A DNA stretch of 59,980 nt from Gammaproteobacteria bacterium. Lineage in GTDB: Bacteria > Pseudomonadota > Gammaproteobacteria > Pseudomonadales > Pseudohongiellaceae. The notes below the pieces were generated by a model, which was not told the DNA's origin, did not search any database, and was given only the letters and a program-made list of their open reading frames with translations. How positions within the stretch are numbered: position 1 is the first letter of the stretch; every line of letters starts with the position of its first letter. Position numbers and translations under genes: made by a program. Location: contig CANGUU010000011.1 of NCBI GenBank assembly GCA_947457195.1, positions 1 to 59,980 on the forward strand, given 5' to 3'. Shown here one piece after another: positions 26,038-33,795 of the stretch.

Positions 26038-26778
26038 ATGCTGCGCAGCACCACCCTGCCACCCGTCCGTCGCCTGCTCTCCTGCAAAACCCCAGGGAGG
26101 CACGCCGTCCTGCCATGGTGCACGCCGGTGCCGAGGCACTGCAGGTGGCGGCGAGCGGCCGTAGTAACGCTGCTGGGCATGCTGCTGTTGCTCGTCCACG
26201 TCTTCATGCCGGTTGCCCGCGCCCAGGCGGCCGCCGAGGCAACAGTCTACCGCTCCCTGATCTGGATCGATCTGCTGCCGGACGAAGACCTGCGCGCCCT
26301 GCTCAACCCACCAGCCATCCTGCACGTCAGCAGCGAGGAGGACACGACGGAGCAACTGAGCCTGCGCCGCGATGACGACGGTAACTTTCTCGCTGCGGAG
26401 GATGACCCGTTCCAACTGGCGCTGACCTCAACCAAGGTGCGGCCCGAGCTTGACGGTCAGCAGGTTCGGCTGCCGGGCTTCATCGTGCCCGTCGTATACA
26501 ACGAAGAGGAAGAGGTCACGGAGTTTTTTCTCGTGCCCTATTTTGGTGCCTGCATCCACGTCCCGCCGCCGGCGCCAAACCAGTTGCTCTATGCGACCTT
26601 CCCTCCGGGCCTGCACCTTCCGTCGATTTACGAGGCCTACACCGTTTCCGGTCTGCTGCGGACGGAAATCACCGACAACTCCATCGCGTTGTCAGCCTAC
26701 CGGTTGGACGCGGCAGTGATCGAACACTACGTGGATACCGCCGATACCGCGGACGCACCGCCCGCCGGCGCAGAATGA
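26038..26778 (+). CDS. DUF3299 protein, membrane-anchored or exported
   Basis: 246 residues from the ATG at 26038, which follows GAGGA. Starting further upstream would run through the Zur box. A basic region of about 45 residues (rich in Arg, Pro, Cys) precedes a hydrophobic helix (AAVVTLLGMLLLLVHVFMPVARAQA), so it is either a long signal peptide or a type II anchor. The mature part has the DUF3299 features QQVRLPGFIVPV, FFLVPYFGACIHVPPPAPN and YAFTVSGLL-like EAYTVSGLL. The conserved Cys and His of GACIHVPPP could bind metal. It ends four bases before the convergent DUF2796 gene. Confidence 0.82.
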   Translation: MLRSTTLPPVRRLLSCKTPGRHAVLPWCTPVPRHCRWRRAAVVTLLGMLLLLVHVFMPVARAQAAAEATVYRSLIWIDLLPDEDLRALLNPPAILHVSSEEDTTEQLSLRRDDDGNFLAAEDDPFQLALTSTKVRPELDGQQVRLPGFIVPVVYNEEEEVTEFFLVPYFGACIHVPPPAPNQLLYATFPPGLHLPSIYEAYTVSGLLRTEITDNSIALSAYRLDAAVIEHYVDTADTADAPPAGAE

Positions 26779-26782
26779 GCGC

Positions 26783-27316
26783 TCAGGGCAGAGGTACGGA
26801 GCTGTCCTTTGCCGTCAGCGTGGCCGTGCCTGCCTTCCCCTGCACCAGCCACTGCAGCTCGACTTCATGGATGCCGGGGTAGGCAGCAAAGCCCACGAAG
26901 GTGAGGCCACGCAGTGTGGCGTTCGCGCACGTGAAGGCAAAGCGCACGCTGAAGTCGGCATGATTCTCGGCATGATTCTCGGCATGCTGTGCTTCACCGG
27001 AGGTCTCCAGATCTGCCACTCCGGTGCTGCAGCCCTCTCCGTCCAGCTGTAGCCAGTTGCCCGGCTGCCGTAGCGCGGCCTCGGCAGCGAGCAAGGCCTG
27101 ACGTTCCGCCTCCGTAGCTGGCGCATGCTCGAACCCGAGCAGATTCAGCTGCGGCGTGATCAGCTCCAGCGTGACTGAGCCGGCGTCCTGTACGAGGGTA
27201 AGCAGCACCTCGCCATGGTTGTGGGCCTCGAGCTGCAGCAATTGGGCCACTGCCATGACCGGCAAGGCGGCAGCTACGGCACTTGTCCCGGCAGCAACCC
27301 GGCGGTGGATTTTCAC
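26783..27316 (-). CDS. DUF2796 (ZrgA-like) exported zinc-shortage protein
   Basis: 177 residues. The start is GTG at 27316 behind AGGAG. After the signal peptide (ending VMAVAQ) comes LEAHNHGEVLLTLV, then a His-rich stretch with two copies of a short AENHAENHA-type repeat (residues about 115-127) and the end segment GFAAYPGIHEVELQWL. These are DUF2796 marks; homologues such as ZrgA are induced by zinc shortage and thought to bind zinc in the periplasm. Its promoter carries Zur box 3, 42 bases upstream of the start. Only four bases separate its stop from that of the DUF3299 gene. Confidence 0.85.
   Translation of the reverse strand: MKIHRRVAAGTSAVAAALPVMAVAQLLQLEAHNHGEVLLTLVQDAGSVTLELITPQLNLLGFEHAPATEAERQALLAAEAALRQPGNWLQLDGEGCSTGVADLETSGEAQHAENHAENHADFSVRFAFTCANATLRGLTFVGFAAYPGIHEVELQWLVQGKAGTATLTAKDSSVPLP
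26954..26983. repeat. Short tandem repeat inside the DUF2796 gene
   Basis: The unit catgattctcgg is repeated in tandem (about two and a half copies), encoding the Glu-Asn-His-Ala repeats of the His-rich loop. Slippage here could change the number of His residues in steps of four codons. Confidence 0.65.
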
Positions 27317-27357
27317 GTGTATCTCCTGCGGCAGCGGACGGTTCAAAGATGACCATA

Positions 27358-27372
27358 TGTTACACAGTAACA
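27358..27372 (-). promoter_or_regulatory. Zur box 3 (DUF2796 gene)
   Basis: TGTTACACAGTAACA: perfect 6-base arms TGTTAC/GTAACA around ACA, the same arrangement as box 1. It lies 42 bases before the GTG of the DUF2796 gene and 66 bases after the zur stop on the same strand. Confidence 0.85.
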
Positions 27373-27437
27373 AAAACAGGAGCCAGCACCGGCTCCAGTG
27401 CCCGGGTAACACGGCATCCTACGGCGCCGGACCCCGG

Positions 27438-27923
27438 CTACTGGCAGTCCTTGCAAAGCCCCTTGATCTCGACAGTCTCGTCATCGATACGAAAGCCCAT
27501 GCGCCGTGCGTTCAGGTCGATGCTGTCGGTGATCGACTTGTCGTCGAGTTCCGCCACGATTCCACAGTTGCCGCAAATCAGAAACTGGCCCTGATGATCA
27601 CGGTCGGGGTCGGCACAGCCGACATAGGCGTTGAGAGACTGCAGCTTGTGAATGAGCCCCGCTTCGAGCAGGAAGTCCAGGGCGCGGTATACGGTGGGCG
27701 GTGCCGGACGCTCATGGAACTCTGCCAGCTGCGCCAGCAGGTCATAGGCCTTGATTGGCTTGTGACTGCCCCACACCAACTCCAGCACGATCCGGCGCAA
27801 GGGGGTGAAACGCTCGCTCCGCGCAGCACATACGGCCTCGGCACGGAGCACGGCTTCCTGCACGCAGCGCGAGTGGTTGTGTTTGCCGTGGATGAAATCC
27901 TGGATCAGGGATCGTTTACTCAT
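27438..27923 (-). CDS. zur: Zinc uptake regulator Zur (Fur family)
   Basis: 161 residues. Winged-helix segment RFTPLRRIVLELVWGSHKPIKAYDLLAQL and recognition helix PPTVYRALDFLLEAGLIHKL; structural zinc cysteines C117-GN-C120 and C157-KD-C160; an extra N-terminal region rich in His. The C-terminal CxxC and the link to zinc genes distinguish it from Fur and PerR. It represses promoters when loaded with zinc and would act at the three boxes in this island. No box is seen in its own short upstream region, so it may be expressed constantly. Confidence 0.92.
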   Translation of the reverse strand: MSKRSLIQDFIHGKHNHSRCVQEAVLRAEAVCAARSERFTPLRRIVLELVWGSHKPIKAYDLLAQLAEFHERPAPPTVYRALDFLLEAGLIHKLQSLNAYVGCADPDRDHQGQFLICGNCGIVAELDDKSITDSIDLNARRMGFRIDDETVEIKGLCKDCQ

Positions 27924-27983
27924 GCGGCCAGTCTACCACCGGCGGCGGGTGCTATGGCGCCGCCGATCTGCGCGTTGCAGTCT

Positions 27984-28011
27984 TTGCTAAAGGCAGAAAT
28001 CCGGCTATTCT
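27984..28011 (+). promoter_or_regulatory. Probable promoter of the tRNA-Gln gene
   Basis: TTGCTA (27984-27989) and TATTCT (28006-28011) with a 16-base spacer. Initiation would fall about seven bases before the mature tRNA 5' end. Confidence 0.45.
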
Positions 28012-28025
28012 CTGTGCCCTGTTAC

Positions 28026-28100
28026 TGGGGTGTCGCCAAGCGGTAAGGCCACGGATTCTGATTCCGTCATGCGTTGGTTCGAATCCAGCCACCCCAGCCA
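28026..28100 (+). tRNA. tRNA-Gln (anticodon CTG)
   Basis: 75 bases with the 3' CCA encoded. Acceptor arms TGGGGTG/CACCCCA pair fully; the anticodon stem ACGGA/TCCGT closes the loop TTCTGAT, giving CTG, which reads CAG (Gln). The T loop is TTCGAAT within GTTGG/CCAGC. Gene context is a single tRNA between zur and the acetate kinase fusion. tRNA 3' ends are common integration sites, but no integrase is seen here. Confidence 0.95.
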
Positions 28101-28157
28101 CTTTCCTCGTTGCTTCGCCGGTATGTCCTGCCTGCCCGGCGCCTCGGCGGTCTGCCC

Positions 28158-29987
28158 ATGCGAGTCCTCGTCATCAACGCCGGCAGCGCCAGCCTGAAGT
28201 TCGGTCTTTTCGGCCCCGCCCTGCCTGACAATGAACTGCTCGTCGGGGAATTTTTTGCCTTTACTCCCCGGGGGTGCTCCCTGCGCTGCGCCCGGTCCTC
28301 CAGAAAATCCGGGGGCGGCGCGCTACTGGTGCACGCCGCCACGACGCTCGACGAGGCGCTCTCTGCGCTGCCGACCCTGCTGGACCAGCAGGGCTGCCCG
28401 GAATTTGCCGCGATCGGTCACCGCGTCGTGCACGGCGGCTCACGCTTTCAGCACCCCACCTTGGTCGACGCCGAGGTCGAGCAGGCCATCGCCGACTGCG
28501 TGCCGCTGGCGCCGCTGCACAACCCATTGGCACTCGCCGCCATCGCGCTCTGCCGGCAGCTCTGGCCCCAGCGGCCGCAGGTTGCCGTATTCGATACCGC
28601 CTTCCACCACACGCTGCCGGACCACGCCTATACTTATGCGGTGCCACGGTCATGGCGCGAGCGTGGTCTGCGGCGTTATGGGTTCCATGGCACCTCCCAC
28701 CAGTACGTGGCTCGGCAGGCCTCCGCCGCGCTGGGTAAGCCCCTCGAAGCACTGCGCCTGCTGAGCTGCCACCTCGGCAACGGGGCGAGCATTTGCGCGA
28801 TCGGGCATGGCCAATCGCTCGACACCTCGATGGGCCTGACGCCGCTCGAGGGCCTGGTGATGGGCACGCGCAGCGGGGACGTAGACCCGGGCCTGTTTGC
28901 CTGGCTGGGGCGCGAGCTGCACCTGGGGTCCGCCGACATCGAGAGTTCGCTCGGTGAGCAAAGCGGTCTACTGGCCCTGGCCGGCACCGCAGACTTTGTG
29001 GAACTGGAACGCCGTGCACAGCAGGGCGATGCCGAGGCCCAGCTGGCGATTCGCGTGTTCGCCTATCGGGTATGCAAGTACCTGGGTGCCTACGCCGCCG
29101 TGCTCGGCGGAGTGGATGCAGTGGTCTTCACGGGCGGGATCGGTGAAAACTCGGCGCTGCTGCGGCAACGCTGCTGCGAGCGGCTGCAGTTCCTGGGTCT
29201 GCTGCTGGATTCCGATCGCAATGCCGGCGTGGCGCTCGACGGTTTCGAGGTGTGCCCCATCCACGCCAGTGACTCACGGGTGCAGGTGCTGGTCACCCGC
29301 AGCAACGAGCAGTGGATGATCGCGCAGGAAGTACAGCAACTGCTGCGGTCGCCTGCCGCCGGACCCACGGCAGGAGTGCGCATTCCGATCGCGGTATCGG
29401 CCCGGCATGTGCACCTGTCAGAGGCCGCGGTGGAGGCGCTGTTCGGACCCGGCCATGTCTTGCAAGTCGAGCGGCGACTTTCGCAGCCCGAGGGCTGGGC
29501 GGCGGTTGAAACGGTGCAGGTCTGCGGACCGAAGGGCTGCCTCGACAAAGTCCGCGTGCTCGGACCGACACGTAGCGCCACGCAGATCGAGGTGGCGCGC
29601 AGCGATACCTTCACGCTGGGCGTGGAGGCCCCGCTGCGCGCCTCGGGACAGCTGCAGGGTACGCCGAGCGTCACCTTGGTCGGGCCCGCCGGCCGGCTCG
29701 AGACCGACGGTCTCATCATCGCAGCGCGTCACATCCACATGAGTCCGCACGATGCCGGCCAGCTCGGCCTGCAGGACGGGCAGTACGTGGAAGTACATGT
29801 GGACAGCGGCGAGCGAGCCCTGACCTTCGACCACACACTGGTGCGCATCAAGGACACCTACGTCACCGAAATGCACATCGACACCGATGAGGCCAATGCG
29901 GCGGGCATCCCCTACCGTGCCGCTGGCGAGCTGGTGATCCGCACCGAGATAGCCCCGGGGCGCGTGGCGCAGCGACCAAGATCATGA
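28158..29987 (+). CDS. Fused acetate kinase (AckA) and phosphate acyltransferase (PduL)
   Basis: 609 residues. Residues 1 to about 400 are an acetate/propionate kinase: VLVINAGSASLKF at the N-terminus, HRVVHGG, GFHGTSHQYVA, SCHLGNGASICAI and FTGGIGENSALLR. Residues about 410-605 are a PduL-type phosphotransacylase with both metal-binding motifs, ARHVHLS (415-421; His417, His419) and AARHIHMSP (522-530; His525, His527). The two halves together would convert acetyl-CoA to acetyl phosphate and then to acetate and ATP (or the reverse) on one polypeptide. PduL is usually separate and often linked to microcompartments, of which there is no sign. The stop overlaps the CHAD gene. Confidence 0.92.
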   Translation: MRVLVINAGSASLKFGLFGPALPDNELLVGEFFAFTPRGCSLRCARSSRKSGGGALLVHAATTLDEALSALPTLLDQQGCPEFAAIGHRVVHGGSRFQHPTLVDAEVEQAIADCVPLAPLHNPLALAAIALCRQLWPQRPQVAVFDTAFHHTLPDHAYTYAVPRSWRERGLRRYGFHGTSHQYVARQASAALGKPLEALRLLSCHLGNGASICAIGHGQSLDTSMGLTPLEGLVMGTRSGDVDPGLFAWLGRELHLGSADIESSLGEQSGLLALAGTADFVELERRAQQGDAEAQLAIRVFAYRVCKYLGAYAAVLGGVDAVVFTGGIGENSALLRQRCCERLQFLGLLLDSDRNAGVALDGFEVCPIHASDSRVQVLVTRSNEQWMIAQEVQQLLRSPAAGPTAGVRIPIAVSARHVHLSEAAVEALFGPGHVLQVERRLSQPEGWAAVETVQVCGPKGCLDKVRVLGPTRSATQIEVARSDTFTLGVEAPLRASGQLQGTPSVTLVGPAGRLETDGLIIAARHIHMSPHDAGQLGLQDGQYVEVHVDSGERALTFDHTLVRIKDTYVTEMHIDTDEANAAGIPYRAAGELVIRTEIAPGRVAQRPRS

Positions 29988-30817
29988 ATGCAATCCATCC
30001 TCAGCTGGCTACCGCCGCGCAGCGTCAGCAGCGGCTGCGCGCGGAAACAAGGGCTTTGCAGCGCCACTGCCGACGTGTCCGCCCAACCGCTGAGACCATC
30101 CATGCTGTCCGCCTGTGCTGCAAGCGCCTCGTGGCCTGGCAGCAACTGCTGGAAGACGCTGGCGTGCACGGGCTGGCCAGCAGCAGACGGCACCTGCGTC
30201 GCCTGGGTCGCCGTGTTGCGCAGCAGCGAGATGCCACGGTGATGGCCGAAGGATTGGCAGAACTGGCGGCCGCCTGCACGACCATCCGCCAGCGCGACGC
30301 CTGCCTCACGTTGGCCGGGACCCTTCAGCAAGTGCCCCCCTGTACTGCACCTGGGCCAAAACTGCTGGAGCGGGTAGATCAGGTCCTGCTTGCGTTGGTC
30401 CAGCTTCCCTTGCCAGAACCCGGTGAGCTCGGGGCCGCCCTGTGTCGGCAGTACCGTCGCTGTCGCAGGCTCGCGCGGGCGGCTCTGGCCAGTCACGGTG
30501 ATGAAGCGGCTTTCCATGCGCTGCGGAAACGCGTCAAACAGCTGCAGTACCAGTTGGCATGGCTCAGCTCAGAGCCGCATCCGCAGCTTGCGCCGCTGAA
30601 ACTGCTCGGCAGCACACTCGGCCGACTCCATGATCTGCAGGTATTACAGGCCTGGCTGGAGCAGCGCAGGCCAGAGGAAATTCCTGCTGCAACCAAGCGC
30701 GCCGTGTTGCGGGCCATTAGATGGCGATCGGCGCGCTGCCTGCGCGAGCTGCGGGTACCGCTCCAACGCCTGTTCGCAAGACCCGCACGGCGCTGGGGTG
30801 CCTTCGCCGACGACTGA
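29984..30817 (+). CDS. CHAD-domain protein (conserved histidine alpha-helical domain)
   Basis: 277 residues, all helical and very basic (many Arg, His). CHAD repeats are seen as ETIHAVRLCCKRLVAWQ (His40) and AAFHALRKRVKQLQYQLAWL (about 185-204), with RLHDLQVLQAWL after it, as in the second half of CHAD domains. CHAD proteins bind polyphosphate and in some bacteria sit on polyphosphate granules. ATG overlaps the stop of the AckA-PduL gene by four bases, so the two are translated together. No VTC or CYTH phosphatase domain is attached, so it would be a binding or targeting protein. Confidence 0.85.
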   Translation: MNAIHPQLATAAQRQQRLRAETRALQRHCRRVRPTAETIHAVRLCCKRLVAWQQLLEDAGVHGLASSRRHLRRLGRRVAQQRDATVMAEGLAELAAACTTIRQRDACLTLAGTLQQVPPCTAPGPKLLERVDQVLLALVQLPLPEPGELGAALCRQYRRCRRLARAALASHGDEAAFHALRKRVKQLQYQLAWLSSEPHPQLAPLKLLGSTLGRLHDLQVLQAWLEQRRPEEIPAATKRAVLRAIRWRSARCLRELRVPLQRLFARPARRWGAFADD

Positions 30818-30921
30818 GGCTACAACGGTAGCCAGCGCAACACCGGCTGCCGCGGACCGCCACAGGAGGGGATGACCGTCCACGTGTCCTGAGGGTTCGG
30901 CGCGTGAACCAAAAAGGGCGT

Positions 30922-31524
30922 TCAGCTGCGCTCCTGCAGGTAGTACGGCGTCGCATCCCTGACGCGGGCGAAGACCTTTTGCGCGCTGTCGTCGAGCAGT
31001 TCCAGCCGACCCTGCAGGTCGAGACCGATCGGATAGTCGGTGGAACTCGTCACCAAGGCCTCATCACCCTGCCAGCGGACTTCCAACAAGCTGAAGGCCG
31101 TGGCGTCGTTGCGCTGCTTCCACAGGTAGGGATTGCGCGTCTTGAGACCCGGCGTCACCAGCAGCACCAGGCGCCGGTCGAGCGGAGTCTCGCTCTGCCA
31201 CGCATATTTGATCGTGTAGCCGGTGGCTTCCCGGGTGAACACATAGCCCTGCGTCGTCTGCTGCTGCAGCAGTTGCGTGAGTGCTGCGGCATTCTGGTCG
31301 GTCTGGAACTGCCGGTAGGCATCGACTACCGCCCGCGCCTCCTCCGGCGGGCTTATGCCGAGCACCGATATCCGCACCTCGGCTTCGCTCGGCAAGCGGG
31401 TATCCAGTGTCTCGCCTTTCAACGTGAAGAGTGGATTGGCAGCATAAGTGCTGTGGCAGGCCGCCAACAGGGTTCCCAGCAGCAGCACGCGCCGGGCAAA
31501 CGAAAAGACGGTAAATGCAGTCAT
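30922..31524 (-). CDS. Putative exported protein of unknown function
   Basis: 200 residues. Start is the ATG behind GAGGAGG. A signal peptide contains LGTLLAACHSTYA, where LAAC could be a lipobox (Cys23). The mature part has alternating beta and helical segments, including TREATGYTIKYAWQSETPLDRRLVLLVTPG, but no motif I know. It is near to and on the same strand as the cyclopropane fatty acid synthase gene and may share its transcript. No function is assigned. Confidence 0.68.
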   Translation of the reverse strand: MTAFTVFSFARRVLLLGTLLAACHSTYAANPLFTLKGETLDTRLPSEAEVRISVLGISPPEEARAVVDAYRQFQTDQNAAALTQLLQQQTTQGYVFTREATGYTIKYAWQSETPLDRRLVLLVTPGLKTRNPYLWKQRNDATAFSLLEVRWQGDEALVTSSTDYPIGLDLQGRLELLDDSAQKVFARVRDATPYYLQERS

Positions 31525-31643
31525 CTCGGACCTCCTCGTGTGGTTGTGTGAGAGAGGGAGCGACGACGCGGCTCCCTGCGGGAGCAGATAGGTGCGGGTC
31601 GGAAAAAATCAAGCGCACCGCAACCGCAGCGCGCCGCCAGCGG

Positions 31644-32837
31644 CTAGGTCAGGGACTCTGCGGACTGCCGGGGGTCAGCGGCGCCATACAGGTAGTCACG
31701 CACCACCGGCACCGGCCCATGGCACTTGGCCAGCTGCACCTGGTAAACCACCAGATTGGACCAGCGGAACGAGGCTTCACAGGCCGCAAGGTAGAACTCC
31801 CACATGCGGCAGAATTCTTCCTGCATGGTGGCAGCGATCTCGGCACGATGCTGCTGGAAGCGGTCGAACCAGTGGCGCAGCGTATGGGCATAGTGCAGGC
31901 GCCAGACCTCGACATCAGTACAGCGCAGCGAGGTGGATTCCACCGCAGTGGCCAACTCGGACAGCGCGGGTGTGCTGCCGCCGGGAAAGATATAGCGCTG
32001 GATCCAGGGATTGGTGACGCCCGGGGGGCCGGTGCGACCGATGGTGTGGATCAGCGCTACGCCGTCGGGCGTCAGCAGGTGGTCCACGCAGGCAAAGTAG
32101 CGCTCGTGGAAAGGCCGGCCGACGTGCTCGAACATGCCTACGCTGACGATGCGGTCGTAGCGACCCTGGTGCTCTCGGTAATCGGCGAGCAGGAAGTCCA
32201 CATTGGTGAGCCCGCGCTGCTGCTTTTCGCGCTGGCAGACAGCGAGCTGCTCACGCGACAGGGTGATGCCGGTCACCTGCACGTCGTGATGCTTGGCCAA
32301 ATGGAAGGCCAGACTGCCCCAGCCACAGCCGATGTCGAGGACCCGATCGCCGGGGCGCAGTCGCAGCTTGGCGGCAATGTGGCGGGCCTTGGCCTGCTGG
32401 GCCTGCTCGAGGGTGAAGGCGGCGTCGGCGAAGTAGGCGCAGGAGTAGAACATCTCGCTGTCGAGAAATCGGCGGAACACCGGCTCGGGCACATCGTAGT
32501 GGTGAGCGACATTGCGGTAGCTGCTGGTGATGCGGTTCCACTGCTGCAGCAGCCGCTGCAGCGCACGCAGTCCCCGCGAGGGTTCCCGCACGGCGAAGTT
32601 GCTGCGCAAGACTTCCAGTAGCGCATGCAGTCCGGTGCTGCCGGCATGCCAGAGGCCCTGCATGTAGGTTTCGCCCAACTGGAGTTCGTAGTCGCCGGCG
32701 ATACGGCGGATGACCGACTCGCTGGTCAGGTGCCAGTGGGCCTCGGTACCGCTCGTGCCGAAGCGCAGGTCACGATCAGGCAGATGCAGGTGAAGAACGC
32801 CGTTTTTTATGTGTTTTTCCAGTAAGGTGAGATACAT
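31644..32837 (-). CDS. cfa: Cyclopropane-fatty-acyl-phospholipid synthase
   Basis: 397 residues. The start is ATG at 32837 behind GAGGGAGGAG; an upstream in-frame ATG has no ribosome site. The SAM motif is VLDIGCGWGSLAFHLAKHH, preceded by the family's YDVPEPVFRRFLDSEMFYSCAYF (candidate active-site Cys) and followed by ITLSREQLAVCQ and SVGMFEHVGRPFHERYF, which holds the conserved Glu. It adds a methylene bridge from S-adenosylmethionine across the double bond of membrane phospholipid acyl chains. The gene is 119 bases upstream of the unknown exported protein on the same strand. Confidence 0.92.
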   Translation of the reverse strand: MYLTLLEKHIKNGVLHLHLPDRDLRFGTSGTEAHWHLTSESVIRRIAGDYELQLGETYMQGLWHAGSTGLHALLEVLRSNFAVREPSRGLRALQRLLQQWNRITSSYRNVAHHYDVPEPVFRRFLDSEMFYSCAYFADAAFTLEQAQQAKARHIAAKLRLRPGDRVLDIGCGWGSLAFHLAKHHDVQVTGITLSREQLAVCQREKQQRGLTNVDFLLADYREHQGRYDRIVSVGMFEHVGRPFHERYFACVDHLLTPDGVALIHTIGRTGPPGVTNPWIQRYIFPGGSTPALSELATAVESTSLRCTDVEVWRLHYAHTLRHWFDRFQQHRAEIAATMQEEFCRMWEFYLAACEASFRWSNLVVYQVQLAKCHGPVPVVRDYLYGAADPRQSAESLT

Positions 32838-32951
32838 GGACTCCTCCCTCGTCATCGGCTACGCACGAGTATAAGCCAAGCCGGCGCCGAGGGTTCCCTT
32901 GCCTGCCGTTCTTGCGTAGAGTCGCGGCCAATCTCCAGTAGAGCAGCCCTG

Positions 32952-33776
32952 ATGACCGACCTCGGTGACCTCCCGCCAGGCGATGAAATCCCGCCCGCCG
33001 CGCAGCCTCTGCTGCCCCACGCACCGCACCGCGTGGCGGGCGACCGGGGCGCTGGCTGGATCGTCGAGGGCTGGGACTGTTTCAAAGCCGCCACGGTGCC
33101 CTGGCTGATGCTCAGCGTGCTGTGGCTGGCGCTGCTGCTGGTGGTGGAGTACTCCGTCCTGCTCGGTGCCGTCCACAGCCTGCTGAAGCCGGTATGGGCC
33201 GCCGGCTTCCTGATGGCCTGCCATGCGCAGTACCGCGGCGAGCGCGTCGATCCGCGCGCCCTGTTTGCCGGTTTCACGCGGCGCTTCGGCAGCCTGGTGC
33301 TGGTGGGCGTGCTGCAATTCTGCCTCTACGTGGCTGTGCTGGCGCTGTTCCTCGGCCCCGTGTTCATCGATCTCGTATCCGCCCTGTTTCCTGATCGCAC
33401 ACTGCTCGACCTGGACCTGCAGGAGGAACTGCCGGCTGCCCTCGAGAGCCTCAGCCCGCAGGAGCTCATGTTGCTGATCGACCCCTCCGCGCTCGCGCTG
33501 CGGGTGCTTCTATTGCTGCTCGTCCTGCTGCCCCTGCTGGCGGCCTTCTGGTTTGCACCGGCCCTGCTCCTGCTGGGGGACTGCTCGCTGGGCGAGGCCC
33601 TGCGGCTGTCGCTGCGAGGCACCCTGCGCAATGTCTGGCCCTTCCTGATCTACGGCTTCTGCGGGGCCTTGCTGGCACTGCTGGTGCCCATCACGCTCGG
33701 GGCTGCGTTGCTGGTGCTGGTGCCTGTCTATTACCTTTCGCTCTATCTGTCGTATCGCGACATCTTCATCGATTGA
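32952..33776 (+). CDS. Membrane protein, BPSS1780-like family
   Basis: 274 residues. A hydrophilic N-terminus with a Pro-rich start is followed by WIVEGWDCFKAATVPWLMLSVLWLALLLV, the segment typical of the BPSS1780 family, and four or five more helices, ending YYLSLYLSYRDIFID. Function unknown. It is divergent from the cfa gene, with the two starts 114 bases apart, and is 19 bases upstream of the serine hydrolase gene, so cotranscription with the following catabolic genes is possible. Confidence 0.76.
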   Translation: MTDLGDLPPGDEIPPAAQPLLPHAPHRVAGDRGAGWIVEGWDCFKAATVPWLMLSVLWLALLLVVEYSVLLGAVHSLLKPVWAAGFLMACHAQYRGERVDPRALFAGFTRRFGSLVLVGVLQFCLYVAVLALFLGPVFIDLVSALFPDRTLLDLDLQEELPAALESLSPQELMLLIDPSALALRVLLLLLVLLPLLAAFWFAPALLLLGDCSLGEALRLSLRGTLRNVWPFLIYGFCGALLALLVPITLGAALLVLVPVYYLSLYLSYRDIFID

Positions 33777-33795
33777 ACGCCAGCGGGATTTCACC

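Noticed and set aside
26954-26983. Possible CRISPR or transposon end repeat
   Set aside because: Two and a half copies of a 12-base unit inside a coding frame that match amino acid repeats; no spacers or cas genes.
28026-28100. tRNA-Gln as an attachment site for an integrated element
   Set aside because: No integrase, no direct repeat of the tRNA 3' end was found downstream, and the following genes look native in composition.
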